NCBI GenBank assembly: GCA_934490165.1
Contig: CAKSTB010000005.1
Span: 1-64,000, forward strand
DNA length: 64,000 nucleotides
Source: an uncultured Ruminiclostridium sp.
Lineage (GTDB): Bacteria > Bacillota > Clostridia > Oscillospirales > Ruminococcaceae
Reading direction: 5' to 3'
In this document: piece after piece, positions 16,925-24,770 of the stretch
Layout: each line of letters starts with the position of its first letter
How positions within the stretch are numbered: position 1 is the stretch's first letter
Notes under the pieces: model-generated
Database searches by the model: none
Told to the model about the DNA's origin: nothing
What the model saw: the letters and a program-made list of their open reading frames with translations, nothing else
Position numbers and translations under genes: made by a program

Positions 16925-18073
16925 TCAGTCGTTCTTGTGCTTTTCAAGCAGGGCACTTATCTTCTGGTGAGGATCGATCACCTTGCTGATCGACATATCA
17001 TGGTTAAGAGCCATAATGAGATATGACAGATACTTCGATACGTCAACCTCGCAGAACCATTCTCTGCTGAGAAGTTCGGGAGTTCTGTAGGAAAGGTTTG
17101 TACCGAACACATAGTCGATCTTACCCTCGGCATAAGCCTTATCAAACGCTTCAAGACCGTTTGTAAAGATAGGATATGTCGCATACGCAAAAATTCTTTT
17201 AGCATTTCGCTTTTTGAGTTCGATAGCTATATCGAGCATAGATTCACCGGATGAAATGATATCATCGGCAATGAATACATCTTTACCCTCAACAGAGTTA
17301 CCGAGATATTCGTGAGCTACGATAGGGTTGCGTCCGTTCACCACCTGCGAATAGTCACGTCTTTTATAGAACATACCAAGGTCCACACCAAGAACAGACG
17401 AATAATACATATTTCTGTTGAGTGCACCTTCGTCGGGGCTGACAACCATAAAGTGATCCTTATCCATCTTGAAGTCCTTGACATACTTGAACAGAGCCTT
17501 CAGCACCTGATATGTGGGGATAATGTTATCAAAGCCCATAAGCGGTACTGCGTTGCATACTCTGGGGTCGTGCGCGTCAAACGCAATGATGTTCTCAACA
17601 CCCATATTCTGAAGCTCCTGAAGTGCTACAGCGCAGTCAAGCGACTCTCTGTAGTTCCTTCTGTGCTGTCTTCCGCCGTAAAGGATAGGCGTGATCACGT
17701 TGATACGGTGAGCCTTACCTGCGATAGCCTGTATGATACGCTTTAAGTTCTGGAAGTGATCATCGGGCGACATACGGTTCATTCTGCCGAACAGAGGATA
17801 TTCAAGGCTGTAGTTGCCGAAATCGGCAATAATGTAAAGGTCGTAACCTCTTACTGTGTTCTTGATAAGAGCCTTACCGTCACCGGAAGAAAATCTGGGG
17901 CACTCGTTCTCAATAAGGAAATTATCATAATCATAGCCGGCTTCCTGTGACCATGTTACAAGGTACTCATTTACCTTCCTGCCGAGCTCCTCAGAACCCG
18001 GGATCGCAATAAGTCCGAGAGGAGCTACTCTTTCGGAATGATTAAAAATAATATCTCTTGCTGATGCTGTCAT
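16925..18073 (-). CDS. Divergent ribose-phosphate pyrophosphokinase
   Basis: A 382-residue PRPP synthetase-type protein, which would form PRPP from ribose 5-phosphate and ATP. It is longer than the usual 310-320 residues. The family landmarks can be traced but are altered: GGRQHRRNYRES in place of the RQDRKxRxRE loop, FDAHDPRV in place of DLHxxQI, and VFIADDIISSGES in place of the VDDxxDTxGT PRPP loop. The N-terminus has about 40 extra residues. A second form like this occurs in Clostridia; whether it is a true synthetase or a related diphosphotransferase is open. The start has GAAAGGAA upstream. Confidence 0.75.
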   Translation of the reverse strand: MTASARDIIFNHSERVAPLGLIAIPGSEELGRKVNEYLVTWSQEAGYDYDNFLIENECPRFSSGDGKALIKNTVRGYDLYIIADFGNYSLEYPLFGRMNRMSPDDHFQNLKRIIQAIAGKAHRINVITPILYGGRQHRRNYRESLDCAVALQELQNMGVENIIAFDAHDPRVCNAVPLMGFDNIIPTYQVLKALFKYVKDFKMDKDHFMVVSPDEGALNRNMYYSSVLGVDLGMFYKRRDYSQVVNGRNPIVAHEYLGNSVEGKDVFIADDIISSGESMLDIAIELKKRNAKRIFAYATYPIFTNGLEAFDKAYAEGKIDYVFGTNLSYRTPELLSREWFCEVDVSKYLSYLIMALNHDMSISKVIDPHQKISALLEKHKND

Positions 18074-18110
18074 TTATAAATTCCTTTCTATATTCACATT
18101 TTATACAGCA

Positions 18111-18143
18111 CGAAAACGAGGGACGTTTTATCTCTCGTTTTCG
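18111..18143. repeat. Inverted repeat between glyA and the PRPP synthetase gene
   Basis: CGAAAACGAG (18111-18120) and CTCGTTTTCG (18134-18143) are perfect 10-bp arms around a 13-base loop. There is no clean T run after it on the minus strand, so it could be a weak terminator, an attenuator or an operator. Confidence 0.45.
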
Positions 18144-18155
18144 ATCAAATATAAT

Positions 18156-19412
18156 TTATTCGTACAGCGGGTACTTCTTGCAGATTTCCGTAACAGTTTC
18201 TCTTACCTTGTCAGCACTGTTGTCAAAATCGGTTGCTGTAAGGTAGATGCACTGTGCTATCTGCTTCATATCGTCTTCCTTAAGACCTCTTGTAGTAACG
18301 GCAGGTGTGCCTATACGCACGCCGCTTGTTACGAAGGGGCTCTGAGGATCGTTAGGTATAGCGTTCTTATTGACTGTGATATATACCTCGTCAAGCTTCT
18401 TTTCAAGCTCTTTACCCGTGATATTGAAAGGCTGGAGATCAACAAGCATAAGGTGGTTGTCTGTACCGCCGGATACTAAGTTGAAGCCCTTTTCGAGCAG
18501 TGAATCGGCAAGAACTGCGGCGTTCTTTACTATCTGCTTTGCATATTCGGTAAACTCGGGCTTTAACGCCTCACCGAAGCAAACTGCCTTTGCGGCGATA
18601 ACGTGCATTAAAGGTCCGCCCTGGATACCGGGGAATATAGCCTTGTTTATCTTCTTTGAAAGCTCTTCGTCATTTGTAAGGATAAGTCCGCCGCGAGGTC
18701 CTCTTAATGTCTTGTGCGTGGTTGTAGTTACAATATCAGCATAAGGCACAGGCGACATATGCTGTCCGCCTGCAACAAGACCTGCAATGTGAGCCATATC
18801 CACCATAAGATATGCTCCTACTTCCTTAGCTATAGCAGAAAGCTTTTCAAAGTCGATCGCTCTGGGGTATGCGCTGGCACCCGCAACGATAAGCTTAGGC
18901 TTATGCTCCTTTGCCAGTGCAAGTATATTGTCGTAATTCAGTCTGCCGGTTTTCTCATCAAGTCCGTAGGGTACGAAGTTGAAGTACTTGCCCGAAATGT
19001 TTACGGGTGAACCGTGTGTCAGGTGTCCGCCATGTGCAAGGCTCATACCCATTACCGTATCACCGGGGTTAAGCAGTGCAAAATAAACTGCGGTGTTTGC
19101 CTGAGCGCCTGAGTGAGCCTGTACGTTTGCGTACTTTGCTCCGAACAGCTTGCACGCACGCTCAATAGCGATATTCTCAACTATATCAACGTCCTCACAG
19201 CCGCCGTAATAACGCTTGCCGGGATAACCCTCGGCGTACTTGTTTGTAAGTACGCTTCCCATAGCCGCCATAACAGCGGGAGAAACTATGTTCTCACTTG
19301 CAATAAGCTCAAGATTTCTTTTCTGACGGGCAAGCTCCTTGTCCATTGCGTCAGCAACGTCGGGATCTATACCCTTGAGAAAGCCGATCGTGTCAACTAA
19401 ATTACTGTACAT
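18156..19412 (-). CDS. glyA: Serine hydroxymethyltransferase
   Basis: A 418-residue PLP enzyme converting serine and tetrahydrofolate into glycine and 5,10-methylene-tetrahydrofolate. The PLP lysine lies in TTTHKTLRGPRGG, and the landmarks SGAQANTAVY, HGGHLTHG and MVDMAHIAGL are all present. The length is normal. GAAAGGA precedes the ATG. It is flanked by the PRPP synthetase and the TalC-type aldolase on the same strand, all supplying carbon for nucleotide synthesis. Confidence 0.97.
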   Translation of the reverse strand: MYSNLVDTIGFLKGIDPDVADAMDKELARQKRNLELIASENIVSPAVMAAMGSVLTNKYAEGYPGKRYYGGCEDVDIVENIAIERACKLFGAKYANVQAHSGAQANTAVYFALLNPGDTVMGMSLAHGGHLTHGSPVNISGKYFNFVPYGLDEKTGRLNYDNILALAKEHKPKLIVAGASAYPRAIDFEKLSAIAKEVGAYLMVDMAHIAGLVAGGQHMSPVPYADIVTTTTHKTLRGPRGGLILTNDEELSKKINKAIFPGIQGGPLMHVIAAKAVCFGEALKPEFTEYAKQIVKNAAVLADSLLEKGFNLVSGGTDNHLMLVDLQPFNITGKELEKKLDEVYITVNKNAIPNDPQSPFVTSGVRIGTPAVTTRGLKEDDMKQIAQCIYLTATDFDNSADKVRETVTEICKKYPLYE

Positions 19413-19462
19413 TTCATTTGTCCTTTCGGTTATTTTAAGCCTGCTCCAAAGAGCGGCTCTGA

Positions 19463-20116
19463 TTACTTCTGCTTAGAAGTGAAGCCTTCCCAGTCCTTAA
19501 GGAATCTGTCGATACCATTGTCGGTAAGGGGGTGCTTAAGCATCTGGAGAAGAACGTTCATAGGAACGGTTGCGATATCACAACCAAGTCTTGCCGCCTG
19601 TGTAACGTGCATGGGGTTACGGATAGAAGCGGCGATGATCTCTGTTTCAATACCCTGTGCATTGAAGATATCAACGATCTCTTCAATAAGGTTCATACCC
19701 TCCATTCCGATATCGTCAAGTCTGCCGAGGAACGGGCTTACGAATGTAGCGCCTGCTCTTGCGGCGAGAAGTGCCTGAGCGGCTGAGAATACGAGAGTTA
19801 CGTTTGTCTTGATGCCCTTTGCAGTGAGCTGCTTGCAGGCCTTAAGACCCTCTTCGCACATAGGGAGCTTTATAACAATATTCTTGTGGATAGCGGCAAG
19901 AGGAAGAGCCTCTTCTACCATCTTATCAGCTTCAAGTGAAATGACCTCGGCGGAAACAGGTCCGTCAACGATCTCTGTGATCTCCTTTACTACCTGCTTG
20001 AAATCTCTTCCCTCTTTTGCGATAAGAGAGGGGTTTGTTGTAACGCCGCAGATGATGCCCATATCATTGGCACGTCTGATGTCATCAACGTTCGCTGTGT
20101 CGATAAAAAGTTTCAT
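19463..20116 (-). CDS. TalC/FSA-type transaldolase
   Basis: A 217-residue protein of the small transaldolase/fructose-6-phosphate aldolase family. The start MKLFIDTANV and the Schiff-base lysine in VIKLPMCEEGL are typical. It either transfers dihydroxyacetone units in the pentose phosphate pathway or cleaves fructose 6-phosphate; sequence alone does not settle this. I chose the ATG at 20116, which has AAAGGAG seven bases upstream, over the upstream in-frame ATG codons. It follows xylB on the same strand, which favours a pentose role. Confidence 0.9.
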   Translation of the reverse strand: MKLFIDTANVDDIRRANDMGIICGVTTNPSLIAKEGRDFKQVVKEITEIVDGPVSAEVISLEADKMVEEALPLAAIHKNIVIKLPMCEEGLKACKQLTAKGIKTNVTLVFSAAQALLAARAGATFVSPFLGRLDDIGMEGMNLIEEIVDIFNAQGIETEIIAASIRNPMHVTQAARLGCDIATVPMNVLLQMLKHPLTDNGIDRFLKDWEGFTSKQK

Positions 20117-20158
20117 AAGTACTCCTTTCCGGAAAACCGGATTTAACATAATATTTTT

Positions 20159-20193
20159 ACGGAACACGGCAAACACACAAAGCCGCTTTCCGT
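20159..20193. repeat. Hairpin between xylB and the transaldolase gene
   Basis: ACGGAA (20159-20164) pairs with TTCCGT (20188-20193), with inner CGGC/GCCG pairing. It has no T run on the minus strand, so an RNA-processing or stabilising role is as likely as termination. Confidence 0.35.
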
Positions 20194-20209
20194 CACAAAC
20201 AATATATCA

Positions 20210-21739
20210 TTAAACGTCAAGTGAAGCCAGCTCGTCAAAGTTAGCCTTCATAGCGGGATAAAGCTTCTTGTAAAGCGCATATACCTTTTCGTACTTAGCG
20301 CTGTTCTCTGCTATAGGCTCCTGTATCTTTTCGGGCTTGATCACTGCACGGCAAGCTTCGGGAACAGAGCTGTAGATACCTGCACCTACCGCCGCAAGAA
20401 GTGCTACGCCGAGTGCGGGACCTTCCTTGTTTGCCGTAGTCTTTACGTTGCAGGCGTACAGATCGGCAAGCATCTGACGCCACAGCGGAGATGTTCCGCC
20501 GCCGCCGCAAGCCATCATATCGTCAATGTTTATATTCATCTCACGCATAACCTCAACGCAGTCACGCAGTGAATATGAAACGCCCTCCATAACGGCTCTG
20601 AGCATATCCTTCTTCTTGTGCATTGTAGACAGACCTACAAATGCGCCTCTTACATTGGGGTCAAGGTGAGGAGTTCTCTCGCCGTTGAGATAAGGCATAT
20701 AGAGCAGTCTGTTTGCACCGATCGGCACACTGTCAGCCTCCTTATCCATAAGGTAGTAGGGATCAACGCCCATAGAAGCGGCTGTTTCCATCTCGCTCCA
20801 TGCAAAATTATCCCTGAACCACTTGAGTGACAGACCTGCGGACTGAGTAACGCCCATAACGTGCCAGCAACCGGGAACTGCACAGCAGAAAGTATGTACT
20901 CTGCCCTTGGGGTCGATAGAAATATCCGAAGTATGTGCAAATACGACCCCGCTTGAGCCGATAGTTGTGAAAGCCTTACCGTCCTCTACTACGCCTGTTC
21001 CGACAGCGGCAGCGGCATTATCGCCTGCACCGCCGACTACGGGCGTACCTTCCTTAAGACCTGTAGCCTGAGCTACTGCCTTTGTGATAGTACCTGTTAT
21101 CTCAGGGCTTTCGTAAACCTTGGCAAGGAGCGACTTGTCGATACCGAGCTTTGTCAGTACCTCGTCAGACCAGCATCTGCCGGGAATATCAAGAAGCTGC
21201 ATACCGGACGCGTCAGAAACCTCGGTAGCAAACTCGCCTGTCAGCATAAATCTTATATAGTCCTTGGGGAGCAGGATATGGCGGCACTTTTCGTAATTTT
21301 CAGGCTCGTTGTTCTTTACCCACATGATCTTAGCGGCTGTAAAGCCTGTGATAGCGGGGTTGGCTGTGATAGCGATAAGTCTGTCATGACCTACCTTTTC
21401 GGTTATCTCAACCACTTCCTTGCCTGTACGCTGGTCGCACCAGATGATACTCTTTCTTATTACCTTGTTATCCTTGTCCAGCATAACAAGACCGTGCATC
21501 TGACCCGAAAGACCTACGCCCTTTATCTCATCTGCGGGAACTCCGCTCTTTGCAACTACGTCACGGATACCGTTTACGCAGGCATTCCACCAGTCTGTGG
21601 GCTCCTGCTCGGCATAGCCGTTGCAGGGAGTGTAAAGAGGATAATCGTAAAGCGCCGATGCAACGGGTGTACCGTCTTCACTGAAAAGTACAGTTTTTGT
21701 ACCGGACGTTCCTATATCGACACCGAGTATGTATGCCAT
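20210..21739 (-). CDS. xylB: Xylulokinase
   Basis: A 509-residue FGGY-family kinase that phosphorylates D-xylulose for entry into the pentose phosphate pathway. The N-terminal phosphate motif GVDIGTSGTKTVLF, the GLSGQMHG segment specific to xylulokinases, the YLNGERTPH stretch and the ACGGGGTSPLWRQMLAD ATP region are all visible. AAGGAG lies before the ATG. The downstream transaldolase continues the pathway. No xylose isomerase lies in the window. The promoter is followed by a palindrome that could be an operator. Confidence 0.92.
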   Translation of the reverse strand: MAYILGVDIGTSGTKTVLFSEDGTPVASALYDYPLYTPCNGYAEQEPTDWWNACVNGIRDVVAKSGVPADEIKGVGLSGQMHGLVMLDKDNKVIRKSIIWCDQRTGKEVVEITEKVGHDRLIAITANPAITGFTAAKIMWVKNNEPENYEKCRHILLPKDYIRFMLTGEFATEVSDASGMQLLDIPGRCWSDEVLTKLGIDKSLLAKVYESPEITGTITKAVAQATGLKEGTPVVGGAGDNAAAAVGTGVVEDGKAFTTIGSSGVVFAHTSDISIDPKGRVHTFCCAVPGCWHVMGVTQSAGLSLKWFRDNFAWSEMETAASMGVDPYYLMDKEADSVPIGANRLLYMPYLNGERTPHLDPNVRGAFVGLSTMHKKKDMLRAVMEGVSYSLRDCVEVMREMNINIDDMMACGGGGTSPLWRQMLADLYACNVKTTANKEGPALGVALLAAVGAGIYSSVPEACRAVIKPEKIQEPIAENSAKYEKVYALYKKLYPAMKANFDELASLDV

Positions 21740-21781
21740 ATCTGTTCTCCTTATTCTTCAAAAATCTTCATAGAATTTTAT

Positions 21782-21799
21782 CGTGTAAAACCTTACACG
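21782..21799. promoter_or_regulatory. Palindrome in the xylB leader
   Basis: CGTGTAA (21782-21788) and TTACACG (21793-21799) are perfect arms around AACC. It lies about 5-22 bases past the predicted xylB transcription start, a usual place for a repressor site. It does not match the Bacillus XylR operator that I know. Confidence 0.45.
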
Positions 21800-21810
21800 C
21801 TCCTTACATA

Positions 21811-21840
21811 ATTATAATCTATCGGGCTTACGTTTGTCAA
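21811..21840 (-). promoter_or_regulatory. xylB promoter
   Basis: TTGACA (21840-21835), 18-bp spacer and TATAAT (21816-21811). Confidence 0.7.
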
Positions 21841-21932
21841 TAGAAAAAACCGAAATATCGTCATTAAAAACGCCACCGTCACCCGACGAAATCAACAGTC
21901 GGAAAAAGCGGTTGCATTATGCTAACGAAATG

Positions 21933-21948
21933 GTTACAATCTTGTAAC
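21933..21948. promoter_or_regulatory. Perfect palindrome upstream of the serpin promoter
   Basis: GTTACAA and TTGTAAC are perfect 7-bp arms separated by TC. The site ends five bases before the -35 box, which suits an activator, or a repressor that blocks polymerase. Confidence 0.5.
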
Positions 21949-21953
21949 TTTTA

Positions 21954-21981
21954 TTGACTTTGAGGAAAAATATTATATAAT
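21954..21981 (+). promoter_or_regulatory. Serpin operon promoter
   Basis: TTGACT (21954-21959), 16-bp spacer and TATAAT (21976-21981). The leader to the ATG at 22080 is about 90 bases. Confidence 0.7.
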
Positions 21982-22079
21982 TTAATCAGAAAACGCAATA
22001 GCCCGCAGACAATCAGACGCTTTGAATTGTATTATATATGAATATCGCACACGATTTTCGTACTGCGAAAGGAGCTATT

Positions 22080-23315
22080 ATGAAACGAAAAATTACATCT
22101 CTCACATTAACAGCCGCTATACTTATATCCACACTCTCCCTGTCGGCTTGTCAGTCAAACCAATCCTACGAAACATCGGATCTGATGACAGACATCAAAG
22201 CCGCAAGCCATGAAACCGCAAAGCCGGACGATGCATTTAAAAACGCATATGACAATTTTTCTGTTGAACTGCTTAAGAAGTGCTTTGACGGCAAATCAAA
22301 CACGCTTATCTCTCCCCTGTCGGTACCGACCGCTCTCACTATGACTGCGAACGGTGCAAACGGTCAGACAAAGGAAGAAATGGAAAAGGTGCTTGGCAAC
22401 GGAATTTCTCTCGATGAGCTGAATAAGTATCTTTCATCGTTCAACGACTCACTGACATCGGGTGAGGATTTCAGCCTTAAAAGTGCAAATTCGATATGGT
22501 TTATCAAAGACAACAATTTCAATGTGAAAAACGAATTTTTACAGACAAACGCCGATTTATACCACGCCGAAATATACAAACGTGCATATAACAATGAAAT
22601 CGTGAACGATATCAACAATTGGGTAAACGAGCACACCGACGGTATGATAGATAAGCTTCTTGACAGCAACGACAAGCTATCAAATATTGCGCTTATCAAC
22701 GCGGTGGCATTTGATGCCGTATGGGAAACCTACTACTTTGACAATTTCGTTGAAGACGGCACATTTACAGACGCAAACGGCAACGAACAGTCAACGACAA
22801 TGCTGATTTCAGAAGAAAGCGAATACATAAACGGTGATAACTGTACCGGCTTTATCAAGAAGTACAAGGGCGGCAAATACGGCTTTGCCGCGATACTCCC
22901 CGACAGCAATATTCCTGTAGATGAATTTGTCGGTTCGCTTACAGGTGAAAAGCTTTTCAAAATGTTACAAAATACCGAAACCGCCGATGTTGTCGCAAAT
23001 ATCCCGAAGTTTGAATATGAGTACAGCGCAGACCTCAATGAAATGCTGAAAGCTCTCGGTATGCCTACTGCCTTTTCAGACAGTGCAGATTTTTCGGGCA
23101 TTTCGAGTGACAAACTTCTCATCAGCGATGTACTCCACAAAACGAAGATATCCGTCACCGAGGAGGGTACAAGGGCTGCCGCCGCTACAGGCGTGGTTAT
23201 GTCCGCCGCTCCGGACGGCGATAAGCAGGTAATTCTGAACCGCCCGTTTATGTATATGATAATCGACAACGAAACAATGTTACCGCTGTTTGCAGGCGTA
23301 TATACAGGCGTATGA
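22080..23315 (+). CDS. Secreted lipoprotein serpin (first copy)
   Basis: A 411-residue serpin, a suicide inhibitor that traps serine or cysteine proteases. The lipoprotein signal MKRKI...LSLSAC puts a lipid-anchored cysteine near residue 23, so it is expected on the cell surface. The hinge EEGTRAAAATGVV and the C-terminal NRPFMYMI and PLFAGVY match inhibitory serpins. Counting 17 residues from the hinge glutamate, as in alpha-1-antitrypsin, puts P1 at an alanine in SAAP, which would suit an elastase-like target. AAAGGAG before 22080 fixes the start. It resembles the serpins of [Eubacterium] siraeum. A near-copy follows 40 bp later. Confidence 0.93.
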   Translation: MKRKITSLTLTAAILISTLSLSACQSNQSYETSDLMTDIKAASHETAKPDDAFKNAYDNFSVELLKKCFDGKSNTLISPLSVPTALTMTANGANGQTKEEMEKVLGNGISLDELNKYLSSFNDSLTSGEDFSLKSANSIWFIKDNNFNVKNEFLQTNADLYHAEIYKRAYNNEIVNDINNWVNEHTDGMIDKLLDSNDKLSNIALINAVAFDAVWETYYFDNFVEDGTFTDANGNEQSTTMLISEESEYINGDNCTGFIKKYKGGKYGFAAILPDSNIPVDEFVGSLTGEKLFKMLQNTETADVVANIPKFEYEYSADLNEMLKALGMPTAFSDSADFSGISSDKLLISDVLHKTKISVTEEGTRAAAATGVVMSAAPDGDKQVILNRPFMYMIIDNETMLPLFAGVYTGV

Positions 23316-23355
23316 TATTGACGGTGCATAAGCCGTCTGCCGAAAGGAGAATAGT

Positions 23356-24648
23356 ATGAAAAGAAGAATTTTAAGAGCGATAATCGCAGGTTCACTCATC
23401 GCATCAACTCTCACCCTCTCAGCTTGTCAGTCAAATCAATCCCCTGATACATCCACGCTCTCCGGCAGTCACTCAGATCAAGCTTCTGATACAGCTGACC
23501 TTATGGCAGATGTAAAAGCCGCAAGCCGTGAAACCGTAAAGCCGGACGATGCTTTTAAAAACGCATATGACAATTTCTCTGTCGAACTGCTTAAGAAATG
23601 CTTTGACGGCAAATCAAACACGCTTATCTCTCCCCTGTCGGTATCGACTGCACTCACAATGACAGCTAACGGTGCTAACGGTCAGACCAAAGACGAAATG
23701 GAAAAGGTACTCGGAAACGGAATTTCTCTTGACGAGCTGAACAAGTATCTTTCATCATTCGGCGGCTCGCTGACTTCCGGCAAGGACTTCAAGCTGAAAA
23801 ACGCAAATTCGATATGGTTCAGAGATGAAGAAAACAGACTTACCGTTGAAAAGGACTTTTTGCAGACTAACGCCGATTATTTCGGTGCGGCGATATACAA
23901 GCGTGCATTTGACAACGATACTTGCAAAGAGATCAACAATTGGGTAAACGACAATACCAACGGTATGATAAACAATATACTTGACAGCATTCCGGACGAA
24001 GCGATCATGTATCTTGTAAATGCTGTCAGCTTTGACGCGGAATGGGATATCATCTATCGCGAAAATGATATAGCGGACGGCAAATTCACAAACTCCGAAG
24101 ACAAGCTGATGAATGTTACTATGATGTGCTCCGATGAAAGTATTTATCTGGAAGATGAGGATTGCAAGGGCTTTATAAAGCAGTACAAGGATGGCAAGTA
24201 CAGTTTTGCCGCAATACTGCCGAATGGTGATATCAAAAGCTTTATAACATCGTTATCGGGTGAAAAATTATGCAAGATACTCGGAAGTGCCGAAGACTGC
24301 ATTGTAGAGGTAAAGCTCCCGAAATTTGGCTATGAATATTCCTCAAAGCTGAACGATGCCCTTTCGGCGCTCGGTATGCCGACTGCATTTGACCAAAATA
24401 ACGCCGATTTTTCAGGTATCGGTAAATCGACAAACGGCAATATATCCATCGGCGAAGTGATCCACAAGACGAAAATAGAGGTAAACGAAAAAGGTACAAA
24501 GGCAGGAGCCGCCGCTCTTGTGGAAATGGTTGACGAGGGGTGTGTAATTGCCGAAAAGCAGGTAATTCTTAATCGTCCGTTTATGTATATGATAATTGAT
24601 ACCGAAACGATGTTACCGCTCTTTGCGGGTGTGTATACAGGTGTATAA
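23356..24648 (+). CDS. Secreted lipoprotein serpin (second copy)
   Basis: A 430-residue paralogue of the previous gene, with a lipobox (TLTLSAC) and a longer S/T/D-rich spacer after it (about residues 28-50). The body is very similar, including long identical DNA stretches (for instance near 23600-23650). The hinge EKGTKAGAAALVEM is still inhibitory in type, but the loop after it (DEGCVIAEKQV) is two residues longer than in copy one, carries acidic residues and has a cysteine. Its target should therefore differ. It is cotranscribed: the 40-bp gap holds only a small GACGG/CCGTC hairpin and an AAAGGAG site. Confidence 0.93.
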   Translation: MKRRILRAIIAGSLIASTLTLSACQSNQSPDTSTLSGSHSDQASDTADLMADVKAASRETVKPDDAFKNAYDNFSVELLKKCFDGKSNTLISPLSVSTALTMTANGANGQTKDEMEKVLGNGISLDELNKYLSSFGGSLTSGKDFKLKNANSIWFRDEENRLTVEKDFLQTNADYFGAAIYKRAFDNDTCKEINNWVNDNTNGMINNILDSIPDEAIMYLVNAVSFDAEWDIIYRENDIADGKFTNSEDKLMNVTMMCSDESIYLEDEDCKGFIKQYKDGKYSFAAILPNGDIKSFITSLSGEKLCKILGSAEDCIVEVKLPKFGYEYSSKLNDALSALGMPTAFDQNNADFSGIGKSTNGNISIGEVIHKTKIEVNEKGTKAGAAALVEMVDEGCVIAEKQVILNRPFMYMIIDTETMLPLFAGVYTGV

Positions 24649-24694
24649 CACACAAAAATTGTATAATCTGCATAATCCGAGCTATAATATTTTC

Positions 24695-24722
24695 TTGACT
24701 TTTGGAGTATTTCTGATATAAT
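24695..24722 (+). promoter_or_regulatory. pfkA promoter
   Basis: TTGACT (24695-24700), 16-bp spacer and TATAAT (24717-24722) with extended TG-A. The layout is the same as at the serpin promoter. I see no clear terminator between the second serpin and this promoter, so read-through into pfkA is possible. Confidence 0.7.
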
Positions 24723-24770
24723 TGAAATAGCAGAAAACGACAAATCTTTCAGGAAAGGTTGGATGTACAA

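Larger units (their letters stand above)
21740..22079. other. Intergenic region between xylB and the serpin genes
   Basis: This 340-bp divergent region holds the xylB promoter (21811-21840) with a hairpin just downstream (21782-21799), and on the plus strand a palindrome (21933-21948) directly upstream of the serpin promoter (21954-21981). I see no gene in it. Confidence 0.75.

Noticed and set aside
22038..22080. N-terminal extension of the first serpin
   Set aside because: The AAAGGAG site fits the ATG at 22080, and only that start gives a clean lipoprotein signal.
22080..24648. One of the two serpins being a pseudogene
   Set aside because: Both frames are full length, keep the hinge and C-terminal motifs, and have good ribosome sites.
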